Shown here in pieces: positions 15,521-24,995 of a DNA stretch of 64,000 bases. A program made the translations under genes and the position numbers. This DNA comes from CAVUMR01 sp963742715 (GTDB lineage Bacteria > Actinomycetota > Actinomycetes > Mycobacteriales > Micromonosporaceae). Position 1 is the first letter of the stretch. Every line of letters begins with the position of its first letter. The DNA is taken from positions 744,001 through 808,000 of the forward strand of contig CAVUMR010000001.1 in NCBI GenBank assembly GCA_963742715.1. Direction: 5' to 3'. The notes beneath the pieces are model-generated. The model was not told the origin of the DNA and searched no databases. It worked only from the letters and a program-made list of their open reading frames with translations.

Positions 15521-16759
15521 TCAGGTCGCCGGCTCGGCCTCGGCGTCGGTCTCGATCTCCTCCTGCGGCACTCCGGTCAGCTCGCCGTACACCCGGAGCA
15601 GCTCGGCCGCGGTGCGTTCCCACGAGTAGCGCGACCGGATCCGGTCCACGCCGGCGCTGCCGTACGCCATCAGCCGGATCTCATCGCCGAGCAGCTCGCG
15701 GATGGCCCCGCCGATCGCCCGCACATCGCCGGGCGGTACCAGCACGCCGGTCACGCCGTCGATGACGGTGTCCTTCATACCGCCGACCGCGGTGGCGACG
15801 ACCGGCACGCCGCAGGCCATCGCCTCCAGCGGTACCAGCCCGAACGGCTCGTACCCGGGGGTGCAGGCGACCAGGTCGGCGGAGCGGTACAGCTCCGGCA
15901 TCCGGTCCGGTACGACCGCGCCGAGAAACCGCAGCCGGTCCCGTACGCCGGCCCCGGTCGCGACCGCGCGCAGGGCCTGTACGTCCGGATCGTCGTCCAG
16001 CCGGTCCCGGTCCGGTCCGCCGACGACGACCAGTTCGGCCTCCGGCACGTACGCCATGGCCTGGATCAGGTCGTCAAAACCCCTCCGGCCGAGGAACCGG
16101 CCCACGGCCAGCACCCGCGGCCCACCACCCCGGCCGGCTACCCGGCCCTTCGGCGAGAACCGCTCGGTGTCGACCCCGGCCGGCACGACCGTGATCGCTT
16201 TGCGGGGCACGTCGATGCCGACCAGCTCGACCACCTCTTCGGTCGACTGGGCGACCACCCGGTCGACCGCCTGACCGAGCGCGCGTTCCATCCCGACCCG
16301 CCGGGACATCGCCTCGTCCCCGCCGGCGCCGAGGTTCCGCGCCTCGACCGTGCCGAGTACGTGGTACGTCTGCACCACCGGGATGTGGGTACGCCGGGTG
16401 GCGGTCACCGCCGCGAGCCCACTCGTCCAGTAGTGCGCGTGTACCACGTCGGGCCGGTCCTCGCCCCGCTGCCACCGGTCGGCGAGCCAGTGACCGAAGT
16501 CGCCGACATGCGCGAGTTGTTCGTCCGGCCCGGTCCGCTCCGGCGGCCCGACCGGTACCCGCCGGACCCGGATCCCGGTACCGGCGGTGGTCAGCTCCGG
16601 CGAGTCCGGTTCGTCCCGCCGGGTGTACACGTCCACTTCGACCTGGCGCGCCATCAACGCGGCGGCGAGTTCGGCGACATGACGACTCTGACCTTCGGCC
16701 TCGGCTTCCCCGCTCGGAGCGAGCCTGCCGGCGCCTTCGGCGATCAGCGCGACCCTCAT
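15521..16759 (-). CDS. GT4-family glycosyltransferase
   Basis: 412 aa of GT-B fold. The N-terminal half begins MRVALIAEGAGRLAPSGEAE and contains HAHYWTSGLAA. The C-terminal half has VVPAGVDTERFSP, AVGRFLGRRGFDDLI and the family EX7E motif in GYEPFGLVPLEAMACG. It resembles retaining mannosyl- or glucosyltransferases such as the MshA group, but no acceptor can be assigned, and the Gly-rich mononucleotide loop of true MshA is not obvious. The ATG at 16759 has a GGGGG run upstream; the frame stays open beyond but without homology. Confidence 0.85.
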   Translation of the reverse strand: MRVALIAEGAGRLAPSGEAEAEGQSRHVAELAAALMARQVEVDVYTRRDEPDSPELTTAGTGIRVRRVPVGPPERTGPDEQLAHVGDFGHWLADRWQRGEDRPDVVHAHYWTSGLAAVTATRRTHIPVVQTYHVLGTVEARNLGAGGDEAMSRRVGMERALGQAVDRVVAQSTEEVVELVGIDVPRKAITVVPAGVDTERFSPKGRVAGRGGGPRVLAVGRFLGRRGFDDLIQAMAYVPEAELVVVGGPDRDRLDDDPDVQALRAVATGAGVRDRLRFLGAVVPDRMPELYRSADLVACTPGYEPFGLVPLEAMACGVPVVATAVGGMKDTVIDGVTGVLVPPGDVRAIGGAIRELLGDEIRLMAYGSAGVDRIRSRYSWERTAAELLRVYGELTGVPQEEIETDAEAEPAT

Positions 16760-17129
16760 GTGCCCCCGACCTAAAATCAAGTTTTGTTTGTCGTCCGTCA
16801 CGTCCCGGTATGCGTCCCCCGACAGCGTCGGGGTAAAACATCTTCGGATGTGATTGCCTGCGATACGCAGCGCAAACTCGGGACGCAGGACGCCTTTGGC
16901 GAGGCGTGCCGCGACGGTCGGCGGACCGCAGGGCGACGCGGGGACGAGCACCGGCGGGAGACACGGAACGATGACGCACCTGGATCGACGAGGCGGCCTT
17001 CCGCACGAGCTCGGCGGGACCGATACCGAACCGGATAACAACGTCCTGAGCAGGCATAACAGCACAAACGACGGGATGCGCCCGACCGGGACCGGGCCGG
17101 ACGCCAGCTATCAGGCTAGGCTGAGCGGT
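16760..17129. other. Divergent intergenic region, GT4 gene and STAS gene
   Basis: 370 bp with no certain gene. An ATG at 16971 with GGGAG 10 nt upstream is in frame with the STAS gene and could add a 53-residue disordered N-terminus. A TAGGCT element at 17117-17122 lies 7 nt before the GTG at 17130 and fits a leaderless start. Confidence 0.5.
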
Positions 17130-17465
17130 GTGGTACGCCCGGAGCTGGACATCTCCGTGCGCCACGAGCCGGAAGAGGCCGTCGTGGCGCTGTCCGGCGA
17201 GATCGATATCGGCACCGTGTCCCGTTTGGTGGCCGCGGTCGAGACCGCTCTCGCCGGGGGTCCGTCACGCCTTGTGCTCGACATGGGCCAGGTGACCTTC
17301 TGCGACTCGCAGGGCCTTGGCACGCTCGTGGTGCTCAACCGGACCGCGACCAGGGCCCGCAGCTCGCTGGTGCTGATCAACGTGAGCGATTTCCTGGCCC
17401 GCCTGCTGGAGGTCACCGGCCTGCGCCAGGCCTTCACGATCCGGGACGACATCCGCTCCAACTGA
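17130..17465 (+). CDS. STAS-domain anti-anti-sigma factor (RsbV/SpoIIAA type)
   Basis: 111 aa forming one STAS domain: ELDISVRHEPEEAVVALSG, EIDIGTVSRLVAAVETAL, VLDMGQVTFCDSQGLGTL and ITGLRQAF-like VTGLRQAF. The phosphorylatable Ser is residue 60 in CDSQGLG. Unphosphorylated antagonists of this family bind an anti-sigma kinase and release its sigma factor. No such kinase is adjacent. The neighbours are a response regulator and hybrid kinase (convergent, 10 bp away), while the next signalling gene downstream carries both an RsbW-like ATPase and a PP2C domain and could act on this protein. The start is uncertain (GTG 17130 or ATG 16971). Confidence 0.8.
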   Translation: MVRPELDISVRHEPEEAVVALSGEIDIGTVSRLVAAVETALAGGPSRLVLDMGQVTFCDSQGLGTLVVLNRTATRARSSLVLINVSDFLARLLEVTGLRQAFTIRDDIRSN

Positions 17466-17475
17466 CCCTGAGCGC

Positions 17476-18048
17476 TCAGCGGGCGCGGGCCAGCGCGTCC
17501 AGCGCCGCGCGCACCGCATCGGGGCCGACTCCGTCCGAGCCGTCGCGAGCGGAACTGTCGCGCAGCAGCGCGGTCGCCTCGTCCACCGCGGCGAGCAGCC
17601 GCGCGTTCTCCTGTTCGCGGCGGCGTACCGCCATCGCCTGCTCGTGCAACTGCTGGTTCTTCACCCACAGCTCGACAAAGACCGAGACCTTGGCCCGCAG
17701 TACCCACGGGTCGAACGGCTTGGTGATGTAGTCCACCGCGCCGGCCGCGTACCCCCGGAAGGCGAGGTGCGCGTCCCGGTCCACCGCGGTCAGGAAGATG
17801 ATCGGTACGTGCCGGGTCCGTTCCCGCTGCTTGATGTGGCCGGCCGTCTCGAACCCGTCCATGCCCGGCATCTGCGCGTCCAGCAGGATCACCGCGAAGT
17901 CGTCGGTGAGCAGCCGCTTGAGGGCCGCCTCGCCGGTGGTCGCGGTCACCGGCTCGACCGGCAGGCCCTGCAGGATCGCCTCGAGCGCGACCAGGTTCTC
18001 CCGGCGGTCGTCGACCAGGAGCACCTTCGCCCGGCTGATGCTGGTCAC
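17476..18048 (-). CDS. Response regulator with receiver domain and coiled coil
   Basis: 190 aa. Residues 1-125 are a receiver domain: acidic pocket VDDRREN, phosphoacceptor Asp57 in LLDAQMPGMDG, the Thr in FLTAVD, and Lys in YITKPFDPW. A coiled coil follows (LWVKNQQLHEQAMAVRRREQ) and an Ala/Asp-rich end. There is no DNA-binding or enzymatic output domain, so it probably works by protein contact. Its GTG start overlaps the stop of the hybrid kinase by 4 bp (GTGA), so the two are translated together and the kinase is its likely phosphodonor, with the kinase's own receiver as possible competitor or relay. Confidence 0.88.
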   Translation of the reverse strand: MTSISRAKVLLVDDRRENLVALEAILQGLPVEPVTATTGEAALKRLLTDDFAVILLDAQMPGMDGFETAGHIKQRERTRHVPIIFLTAVDRDAHLAFRGYAAGAVDYITKPFDPWVLRAKVSVFVELWVKNQQLHEQAMAVRRREQENARLLAAVDEATALLRDSSARDGSDGVGPDAVRAALDALARAR

Positions 18049-21000
18049 TGGCTCCCTCCGCTGGGCTGGCCGTCCCGCCCGGTACCGGACACCCAGGACG
18101 CCATCAGGTCGAGCAGCTCGTCGAGGTCCACCGGCTTGGTCACATAGTCGGACGCGCCCGCGCTGAGCGACGACTCCCGGTCGCCGGGCATCGCCTTGGC
18201 GGTCAGGAACACGATCGGCAGCTCCCGGAACTCCGGCACCCGCCGGATCTCCCGGGTGGTCTCGTTGCCGTCCATGTCCGGCATCATCGCGTCCATCAGC
18301 ACGATGTCGGTCTCCGGGCGCTCGCTGAGCATCCGGATGCCCTCCACCCCGTTGTCGGCGTACAGCACCGTCATGCCGTGCAACTCCAAGGCACTGGTAA
18401 GCGCGAACACGTTTCGTACGTCGTCGTCGACGATCAGTACCGTAGCCCCATCCAGCTCCCGCGCGGCAGCGCTGGCCCGCCGCTCCGGCTTGCCGTTGGG
18501 GCGCAGGATCGCCGGGGGCGCCGATCGCGGCCGGACCGGCTCGGACACCTCGGTCGTCACCGTGCCGGCCAGCGCGGCCGCGGTCTCCGGCGGCAGGACG
18601 TCCGGCAGGTACAGCGTGAAGGTGCTGCCGGAGCCGGTGGCGCTCTCCACCGTGATCGCGCCGCCGAGCAACCGGGCCAGTTCCCGGCTGATCGACAGCC
18701 CGAGCCCGGTGCCGCCGTACTTCCGGCTGGTCGTACCGTCCGCCTGCTGGAAGGCCTCGAAGATCAGGCCCAGCTTGTCGTCAGCGACCCCGATCCCGGT
18801 GTCGCTGACCGCGAAGGCGATGACCTGCTGTGCGGTGTCGAGCGTCGGCACGCCGAAGATCATCCCATCCGCGGGGGTGCCGATGTGCAGGGTCACCGAA
18901 CCAGAATCGGTGAACTTGACGGCGTTGGACAGCAGGTTCCGCAACACCTGCTGCAACCGCTGCGCATCCGTGACGATCTTCCGTGGCAGCCCGTCGGCGA
19001 GCCGGGCGGCGAACTCCAGCCCCTTCTCCTCCGTCTGCGGCCGGAACACCTGATCGAGATAGGCGCCCACCTCGACCAGTTCCACCTCGCCCGGCTCCAC
19101 GTCCATCCGGCCGGCCTCGATCTTGGACAGGTCCAGGATGTCGTCGATCAGGGCCAGCAGGTCCGAGCCGGCGTTGTGGATGGTGCGGGCGAACTCGATC
19201 TGCTTGGCGTGCAGGTTCTGGTCGGTGTTCTCGGCCAGCAGCCGGGACAGCAGCAGCAGCGAGTTGAGCGGCGTACGCAGCTCGTGGCTCATGTTGGCCA
19301 GGAACTCGTTCTTGTACTGGCTGGCCAGCGCGAGCTGCTGCGCCTTCTCCTCCAGGCCGAGCCGGGCGTCCTCGATCTCCCGGTTCTTGATCTCGATGTT
19401 GCGCTTCTGCTCGGAGAGCATCGTCGCCTTCTCTTCCAGTTCGGCGTTGGTGCGCTGCATCTCGGCCGACTGTGCCTGCATCTCCCGGGCCAGCCGCTGG
19501 CTGTTGGCCAGCAGCTCCTCGGTACGCCGGTTGGCCAGGATCGTATTGAGCGCGACGCCGATGGTGGAGACCAGGCGCTCGAGGAATCCGAAGTGCAGCT
19601 CGGAGAAGGCGGCGAACGAGGCGAACTCGATCACGCCGAGCGGCTCCCCTTCGAACATGACCGGGAGTACGACCACGTCGGCCGGGGGCGCGCTGCCCAG
19701 TCCGGAGCGCACGGTCAGGTAGCCCTCGGCGGTACCGCTGACCCGGATCGTCCGGCGGGACAGTACGGCCTGCCCGACCAGGCCCTCACCGGGCGCGAAG
19801 ACCAGCTCGGTGTCCGGGGAGACGTACCCGTACGACGAGGTCAACCGCAGCCGGGGCGCCCCGTTCGCGCCGCTGTCGTACAGGAAGAACGCCCCTACCT
19901 GGGCGTCCACCAGTGGGGTCACCTCGGTCATGATCATCCGGCAGACCTCGCCGATGTCCCGCTGCCCCTGCAGCAGCCCGGACACCCGGGCCAGGTTGGA
20001 GTTCAGCCAGTCCTGCTCGGCGTTCTTCTTGGTGGTCTCGCGCAGCGTGACGATCATCTGGTTGATGTTGTCCTTGAGCTCGGCCACCTCGCCCTGGGCC
20101 AGCACCGTGACCGTGCGGGTGAGGTCGCCGCGGGTCACCGCGGTGGACACCTCGGCGATCGCGCGCAGCTGGGTGGTGAGCGTGGAGGCGAGCTGGTTCA
20201 CGTTCTCGGTGAGGTCGCGCCAGGTACCCGATACGCCCTTCACCTGGGCCTGGCCACCGAGCTTGCCCTCGGTACCGACCTCGCGCGCCACCCGGGTCAC
20301 CTCGTCGGCGAACGACCGGAGCTGGTCGACCATCGTGTTCACGGTGCTCTTGAGCTCGAGGATCTCGCCCTGCGCGTCCACGGTGATCTTCTGCGACAGG
20401 TCACCGCTGGCGACCGCCGTGGTCACCTGGGCGATGTTCCGCACCTGTGCGGTCAGGTTGGAGGCCATCGAGTTCACGTTGCCGGTCAGGTCCCGCCAGG
20501 TACCCGACACGCCCTTCACCTGGGCCTGACCACCGAGCTTGCCCTCGGTACCGACCTCACGCGCCACCCGGGTCACCTCGTCGGCGAACGACGACAGCTG
20601 ATCCACCATCGTGTTCACCGTCGACTTGAGCTCCAGGATCTCGCCCTGCGCGTCCACGGTGATCTTCTGCGACAGGTCACCGCTGGCCACCGCGGTCGCC
20701 ACCTGGGCGATGTTCCGCACCTGCCCGGTCAGGTTCGAGCCCATCGAGTTCACGTTGTCGGTGAGGTCGCGCCAGGTACCCGAGACACCCTTCACCTGGG
20801 CCTGACCACCGAGCTTGCCCTCGGTACCGACCTCACGCGCCACCCGCGTGACCTCGTCGGCGAACGACGACAGCTGGTCCACCATCGTGTTCACGGTGCT
20901 CTTCAGCTCGAGAATCTCGCCGCGGGCGTCCACGGTGATCTTCTGCGACAGGTCGCCCTGCGCTACCGCGGTCGCCACCTGGGCGATGTTCCGCACCTGC

Positions 21001-22460
21001 GCGGTCAGGTTCGAGCCCATGTAGTTCACGTTGTCGGTGAGGTCCCGCCAGGTACCGGAGACGCCCTTCACCTGGGCCTGACCACCGAGCTTGCCCTCGG
21101 TACCGACCTCACGCGCCACCCGGGTCACCTCGTCGGCGAACGACGACAGCTGGTCCACCATCGTGTTCACCGTCGACTTGAGCTCCAGGATCTCGCCCTG
21201 CGCGTCGACCGTGATCTTCTGGCCGAGGTCGCCCTTGGCGACCGCGGTGGTCACCTGGGCGATGTTCCGCACCTGCGCGGTCAGGTTGCCGGCCAGCTTG
21301 TTCACGCTCTCGGTGAGGTCACGCCAGGTGCCGGACACCCCGGTGACCTGGGCCTGGCCACCGAGCTTGCCCTCGGTACCGACCTCACGCGCCACCCGGG
21401 TGACCTCGTCGGCGAACGACGACAGCTGGTCCACCATCGTGTTCACCGTCGACTTGAGCTCCAGGATCTCGCCCTGCGCGGCAACCGTGATCTTCTGCGA
21501 CAGGTCACCGCTGGCCACCGCGGTCGCCACCTGCGCGATGTTCCGCACCTGGTTGGTCAGGTTGGACGCCATCAGGTTCACCGAGTCGGTGAGGTCCTTC
21601 CAGGTGCCGGCCACCCCGGGCACGTCCGCCTGGCCGCCCAGCTTTCCTTCGGTACCGACCTCCCGGGCCACCGTGATGACCTGCCCGGCGAACACCCGCA
21701 GCGTGTCGGTCAGCGAGTTGATCGTGTCGGCCAGCTCGGCGACCTCGCCCTTGGCGCTGACCGTGATCTTCTGCGACAGGTCGCCGCCGGCGATCGCGGT
21801 GGCCGCCTGGGAGATGCTCCGTACCTGGTTGGTCAGGTTGGAGGCCATGACGTTCACCGAGTCGGTCAGGTCCCGCCAGGTGCCGGCCACGCCCCGTACG
21901 TCCGCCTGGCCGCCCAGCTTGCCGTCGGTGCCCACCTCACGGGACACCCGGGTGACCTCGTCGGCGAACGAGGACAGCTGGTCGACCATCGTGTTCACGG
22001 TGCGCCCGATGCGGAGGAACTCGCCGCGCAGCGGCCGGCCGTCGATCTCCAGCGCCATGTGCTGGGAGAGGTCACCGTCGGCCACCGCGACGATCACCCG
22101 GGCGATCTCGGTCGTCGGCCGGACCAGGTCGTCGATCAACGCGTTGACCGAACTGGCGGTATCGGCCCAGGAACCTTCCAGGTATTCGTCGTCCAGCCGC
22201 TCGGTCATCTTGCCCTCGCGGCCGACCACGCTGCTCACCCGGATGAGCCGTTTGGTGTACCGCTCCTGAGTCAGCAGTACGTCGTTGAACCGGTCCGCGA
22301 CCACCCCGGCGATGCCGGTACGACGGGGCAGGCGTACCGAGAAATCCCCCCGACGTACCCGACTCAGCGCCTCGGCAAGCTCGGTAAGTACCTCCTCGGC
22401 ACCCACCTCGGCGGGGCCGTGCGGCTCGCGTAGGGTCTGGCTCTTGTCCACACTCGTCAT
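18045..22460 (-). CDS. Multi-HAMP hybrid sensor histidine kinase
   Basis: 1471 aa with no membrane segment. After a degenerate N-terminal HAMP come eight HAMP units (residues about 130-800), seven with a spacing of exactly 92 codons. A GAF domain (about 835-985) follows, then a coiled coil, HisKA with His1059 in NMSHELRTPLNS, HATPase with DTGIGVADD and GGTGLGLSIS, and a C-terminal receiver with Asp1390 in VLMDAMMPDMDG. The layout resembles fungal group III (Nik1/Os-1) osmosensing kinases and their bacterial relatives, where the HAMP chain is the sensor. The ATG at 22460 was chosen; GTG 22469 or ATG 22511 are alternatives. It is co-translated with the response regulator and divergent from the ATPase-GAF-PP2C gene. 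Confidence 0.9.
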   Translation of the reverse strand: MTSVDKSQTLREPHGPAEVGAEEVLTELAEALSRVRRGDFSVRLPRRTGIAGVVADRFNDVLLTQERYTKRLIRVSSVVGREGKMTERLDDEYLEGSWADTASSVNALIDDLVRPTTEIARVIVAVADGDLSQHMALEIDGRPLRGEFLRIGRTVNTMVDQLSSFADEVTRVSREVGTDGKLGGQADVRGVAGTWRDLTDSVNVMASNLTNQVRSISQAATAIAGGDLSQKITVSAKGEVAELADTINSLTDTLRVFAGQVITVAREVGTEGKLGGQADVPGVAGTWKDLTDSVNLMASNLTNQVRNIAQVATAVASGDLSQKITVAAQGEILELKSTVNTMVDQLSSFADEVTRVAREVGTEGKLGGQAQVTGVSGTWRDLTESVNKLAGNLTAQVRNIAQVTTAVAKGDLGQKITVDAQGEILELKSTVNTMVDQLSSFADEVTRVAREVGTEGKLGGQAQVKGVSGTWRDLTDNVNYMGSNLTAQVRNIAQVATAVAQGDLSQKITVDARGEILELKSTVNTMVDQLSSFADEVTRVAREVGTEGKLGGQAQVKGVSGTWRDLTDNVNSMGSNLTGQVRNIAQVATAVASGDLSQKITVDAQGEILELKSTVNTMVDQLSSFADEVTRVAREVGTEGKLGGQAQVKGVSGTWRDLTGNVNSMASNLTAQVRNIAQVTTAVASGDLSQKITVDAQGEILELKSTVNTMVDQLRSFADEVTRVAREVGTEGKLGGQAQVKGVSGTWRDLTENVNQLASTLTTQLRAIAEVSTAVTRGDLTRTVTVLAQGEVAELKDNINQMIVTLRETTKKNAEQDWLNSNLARVSGLLQGQRDIGEVCRMIMTEVTPLVDAQVGAFFLYDSGANGAPRLRLTSSYGYVSPDTELVFAPGEGLVGQAVLSRRTIRVSGTAEGYLTVRSGLGSAPPADVVVLPVMFEGEPLGVIEFASFAAFSELHFGFLERLVSTIGVALNTILANRRTEELLANSQRLAREMQAQSAEMQRTNAELEEKATMLSEQKRNIEIKNREIEDARLGLEEKAQQLALASQYKNEFLANMSHELRTPLNSLLLLSRLLAENTDQNLHAKQIEFARTIHNAGSDLLALIDDILDLSKIEAGRMDVEPGEVELVEVGAYLDQVFRPQTEEKGLEFAARLADGLPRKIVTDAQRLQQVLRNLLSNAVKFTDSGSVTLHIGTPADGMIFGVPTLDTAQQVIAFAVSDTGIGVADDKLGLIFEAFQQADGTTSRKYGGTGLGLSISRELARLLGGAITVESATGSGSTFTLYLPDVLPPETAAALAGTVTTEVSEPVRPRSAPPAILRPNGKPERRASAAARELDGATVLIVDDDVRNVFALTSALELHGMTVLYADNGVEGIRMLSERPETDIVLMDAMMPDMDGNETTREIRRVPEFRELPIVFLTAKAMPGDRESSLSAGASDYVTKPVDLDELLDLMASWVSGTGRDGQPSGGSQ
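20060..21990 (-). repeat. 276-bp tandem HAMP-coding repeats
   Basis: The segment caggt[a/g]cc recurs at 20221, 20497, 20773, 21049, 21325, 21601 and 21877, a period of exactly 276 bp with no insertion or deletion. Copies between 20221 and 21325 are close to identical at DNA level over stretches of dozens of bases; outer copies are more diverged. This suggests ongoing homogenisation by unequal exchange or gene conversion. Confidence 0.92.
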
Positions 22461-22777
22461 GACTGACACATGGCTTTCCGCTCGGGGTTCAGCAGCGTGT
22501 AAGGCTGTCATTCACGGCGACCGGTGGGTGCGGCCGGCAGCCGTACGTGGTGCCACCCGTGGCCCCGGTGCCGACTCGCGGTCCCAGGTGCCACAGGGCG
22601 GCGTGCGGTTGCCCCATCTTGACGCCGCGCGGGCAAAATGGCGAGGAAGCCGAAGTCGGATATGCACCAGCCGCCGGTAATCGGCGTAGCACCCCAGGTT
22701 GTCCTCCCGGGTGCGGGGACATGGATAACACGGGGGTGTCCTGGTGTGACCGGGATGTACGTAGGAGACTGCTAGCC
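22461..22777. other. Divergent intergenic region, hybrid kinase and PP2C gene
   Basis: 317 bp carrying the control regions of both signalling genes. A TTGACG hexamer occurs on the plus strand near 22619 but lacks a good -10 partner. I see no supported gene or clear operator. Confidence 0.45.
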
Positions 22778-24979
22778 GTGTCCGCGATGGCCCGCCGGCG
22801 CATACGCCTTCCGGCTGACCACCGCTCCCCGGCTGCTGCCCGGGCGGTGGTGCGGGAGGTGCTGGCCGCGGCCGGGCTGTCCGACCTGCTCGACGAGGCG
22901 CTGCTGCTGACCACCGAGCTGTCCACCAACGGGGTCATTCACGCTGGTACGGACCTGGACATCGAGGTACTGGTGGACGGCTCCGGCCTCACCGTCACGG
23001 TCACCGACTACCGCGGCGGGCCGGTCGAGGCGGCCACCATGATGCCGCCGGACCAACTGGCCGAGCACGGGCGCGGGCTGCTGCTGGTCGACCAGTTCGC
23101 CAGTTCCTGGGGTACCACCCATGATCCGTCCGGCAAGGGCGTGTGGTTCCGGCTGGACCGCGACGGTGAGCTGACCCCGGCATTCGGACCGAACGCCGAC
23201 GGGCGGAGCGGGGGGTCGCCGAACGCGACGGCCGCTCCACCGGCGGACGTACCGGCCGCGGAGAAGCCCACGGCGACCGGGCCCGCGGCGCCGGCCGACC
23301 TGGCGAGCGTGCCCGCGGTGGTGGTGGGCAGCGAGGTCGCGGACGCGGACGGCACCCGCTCGCTCCCCCGCACCCCGCGCCCGTCCCCGACCGGCGCCAA
23401 CGGGACGGCCCGTCCGCGCGGCGGGCCGGAGATCGGTGCGGACGAGCTGGTCTGGCTGATCCACCTGCCGGACGACCTGCGCTCCCGGCTGACCCTGTCG
23501 CAGCTGGTCTCCGAGCTGCTGCTGCGGCTGTGCGAGGTGACCGGCGCGGCCGGCGGCGCGGTGTACATGGACGGCGGCGACGGCCGCGGCGAGCGCCGCC
23601 TCGCCCAGCACGGCTCGGTCGACGAGGACCTGACCGGCGTACTCACCGTGCCGGTACCGCTGCCCCGGCCACTGGCCGCCCGACTCGACCTGTACGTCAG
23701 CGAAGCCGGCCCGTACGAGCCGCTGATCGAACTGTCCGCAGAACGGATGGCGATCGCGATCGAGTCCGAGCGGCTGCGGGAGGCGGACGTACGCCGGCGG
23801 GGTTGGTTGACGTTCCTGGCCGAGGCCAGTGAGTTGCTCGCCCAGTCGCTGGACGTGGAGCTGACGCTCGCGCTGGTACCGCAGATCGTGATGCCGCGCC
23901 TGGGCGAGTGGTGCGCCCTGCACGTCCGCGACGAGTACGGCGAGCTGCGGCTGGCGACCTGCTCGCACGCCGAGGAGACCGCGCTGCCGGTGCTCAAGCG
24001 CCTGCTCGGCGGCCTGGGTACCGACGAGCTGACCGAGCGGCTGTACGAGACGTTGCAGACCGGCTCGCCGGTGGCGCTGCCCCGTCCGGTGGAGGGGGTC
24101 GCGGTACCGCTGTCCGCCCGCGGCAACGTGCTCGGCACGCTGTCGGTCGGCCGGCCGCCGGACCGGCTGCACAACCCGGACGACGTGGCCGTGATCGAGG
24201 ACATCGCCCGACGCGCCTCGCTCGCCATCGACAACGCGCGCATCCACGCCGAACGCGCCGAGGTGTCGCAGGCGTTCCAGCGGGCCCTGCTGCCGTCCGC
24301 GCTGCCGTCCGCCGCCGGGGTGCAGTTCGCCGCCGAGTACGAGCCGGCGAGCACCGGTACCGACGTGGGCGGCGACTTCTACGACGTGGTCGAACTCGAG
24401 CCGGACCGCTGGCTGGTGGCCATCGGCGACGTGTGCGGCAAGGGCGCGCAGGCGGCCGCGCTCACCGGCCTGGTACGCGACGTGGTGCGGGTGCTGGTGC
24501 GCGACGGCCGGTCGCTGGAGCAGGTCGCGCACCTGCTGAACCGGACCTTGATCGAGCAGCGCGCGGACGGCCGGTACTGCACGCTCGCCACCGCGCTGGT
24601 ACACCGGCGCGGGTCCGACCTGGAAGCCGAGCTGTGCCTGGCCGGGCACGACCGGCCGGTACTGCTGCACCCGGACGGGACCATCGACGTCATCGGGGCC
24701 TGCGGTACCGCGGTGGGCCTGCTCGACGAGGTCGAGGTGACCGCCACGAAGCTGACCCTCGCGCCCGGCGACGCGCTGGTGTTCTTCACCGACGGGGTGA
24801 CCGAGCGGCGCCGCGGCACCGACCTGTTCGGGCACTCCCGGCTGTACCGCGAGCTCTCCACCCTCGCCGGCCACCCGGCGACCGTGGTGTCCGGCCGGCT
24901 GCGCTCGGCGGTGCTGGGTTTCTCGGCCGACCCGCCACGCGACGACATCGCATTACTGGTGGTCCGCAACACCGGCTGA
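22778..24979 (+). CDS. RsbW-like ATPase / GAF / PP2C (SpoIIE) phosphatase
   Basis: 733 aa in three parts. Residues 10-130 are an RsbW-type kinase-fold ATPase (N-box ELSTNGVIHAG, HGRGLLLVDQF). After a Pro/Ala-rich linker, GAF-like segments fill about 215-500. The C-terminal SpoIIE-type PP2C phosphatase has VGGDFYDVVEL, IGDVCGKGAQAAALTG, FFTDGVTERR and DDIALLVV. It can therefore phosphorylate and dephosphorylate STAS antagonists, with the GAF part as sensor. The GTG at 22778 lies 9 nt after AGGAGA; an ATG at 22787 is also usable. Divergent from the multi-HAMP kinase, it is the natural partner of the STAS protein at 17.1 kb or of the stressosome operon at 33-37 kb. Confidence 0.88.
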   Translation: MSAMARRRIRLPADHRSPAAARAVVREVLAAAGLSDLLDEALLLTTELSTNGVIHAGTDLDIEVLVDGSGLTVTVTDYRGGPVEAATMMPPDQLAEHGRGLLLVDQFASSWGTTHDPSGKGVWFRLDRDGELTPAFGPNADGRSGGSPNATAAPPADVPAAEKPTATGPAAPADLASVPAVVVGSEVADADGTRSLPRTPRPSPTGANGTARPRGGPEIGADELVWLIHLPDDLRSRLTLSQLVSELLLRLCEVTGAAGGAVYMDGGDGRGERRLAQHGSVDEDLTGVLTVPVPLPRPLAARLDLYVSEAGPYEPLIELSAERMAIAIESERLREADVRRRGWLTFLAEASELLAQSLDVELTLALVPQIVMPRLGEWCALHVRDEYGELRLATCSHAEETALPVLKRLLGGLGTDELTERLYETLQTGSPVALPRPVEGVAVPLSARGNVLGTLSVGRPPDRLHNPDDVAVIEDIARRASLAIDNARIHAERAEVSQAFQRALLPSALPSAAGVQFAAEYEPASTGTDVGGDFYDVVELEPDRWLVAIGDVCGKGAQAAALTGLVRDVVRVLVRDGRSLEQVAHLLNRTLIEQRADGRYCTLATALVHRRGSDLEAELCLAGHDRPVLLHPDGTIDVIGACGTAVGLLDEVEVTATKLTLAPGDALVFFTDGVTERRRGTDLFGHSRLYRELSTLAGHPATVVSGRLRSAVLGFSADPPRDDIALLVVRNTG

Positions 24980-24995
24980 TCCCTACCGTGGCGGC

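Noticed and set aside
20060..21990. CRISPR-like or satellite repeat array
   Set aside because: The 276-bp units are continuous protein-coding HAMP modules in a single open frame, with no spacer-repeat alternation.
18378..22433. A 1351-codon open frame antisense to the hybrid kinase
   Set aside because: It mirrors the HAMP repeats, has no ribosome site or family motif, and long antisense frames are usual opposite high-GC genes with strong third-position bias.
22772..24874. 700-codon minus-strand frame opposite the ATPase-GAF-PP2C gene
   Set aside because: Rich in His/Gln/Arg shadow residues without motifs, and the plus-strand frame has complete PP2C and ATPase signatures.
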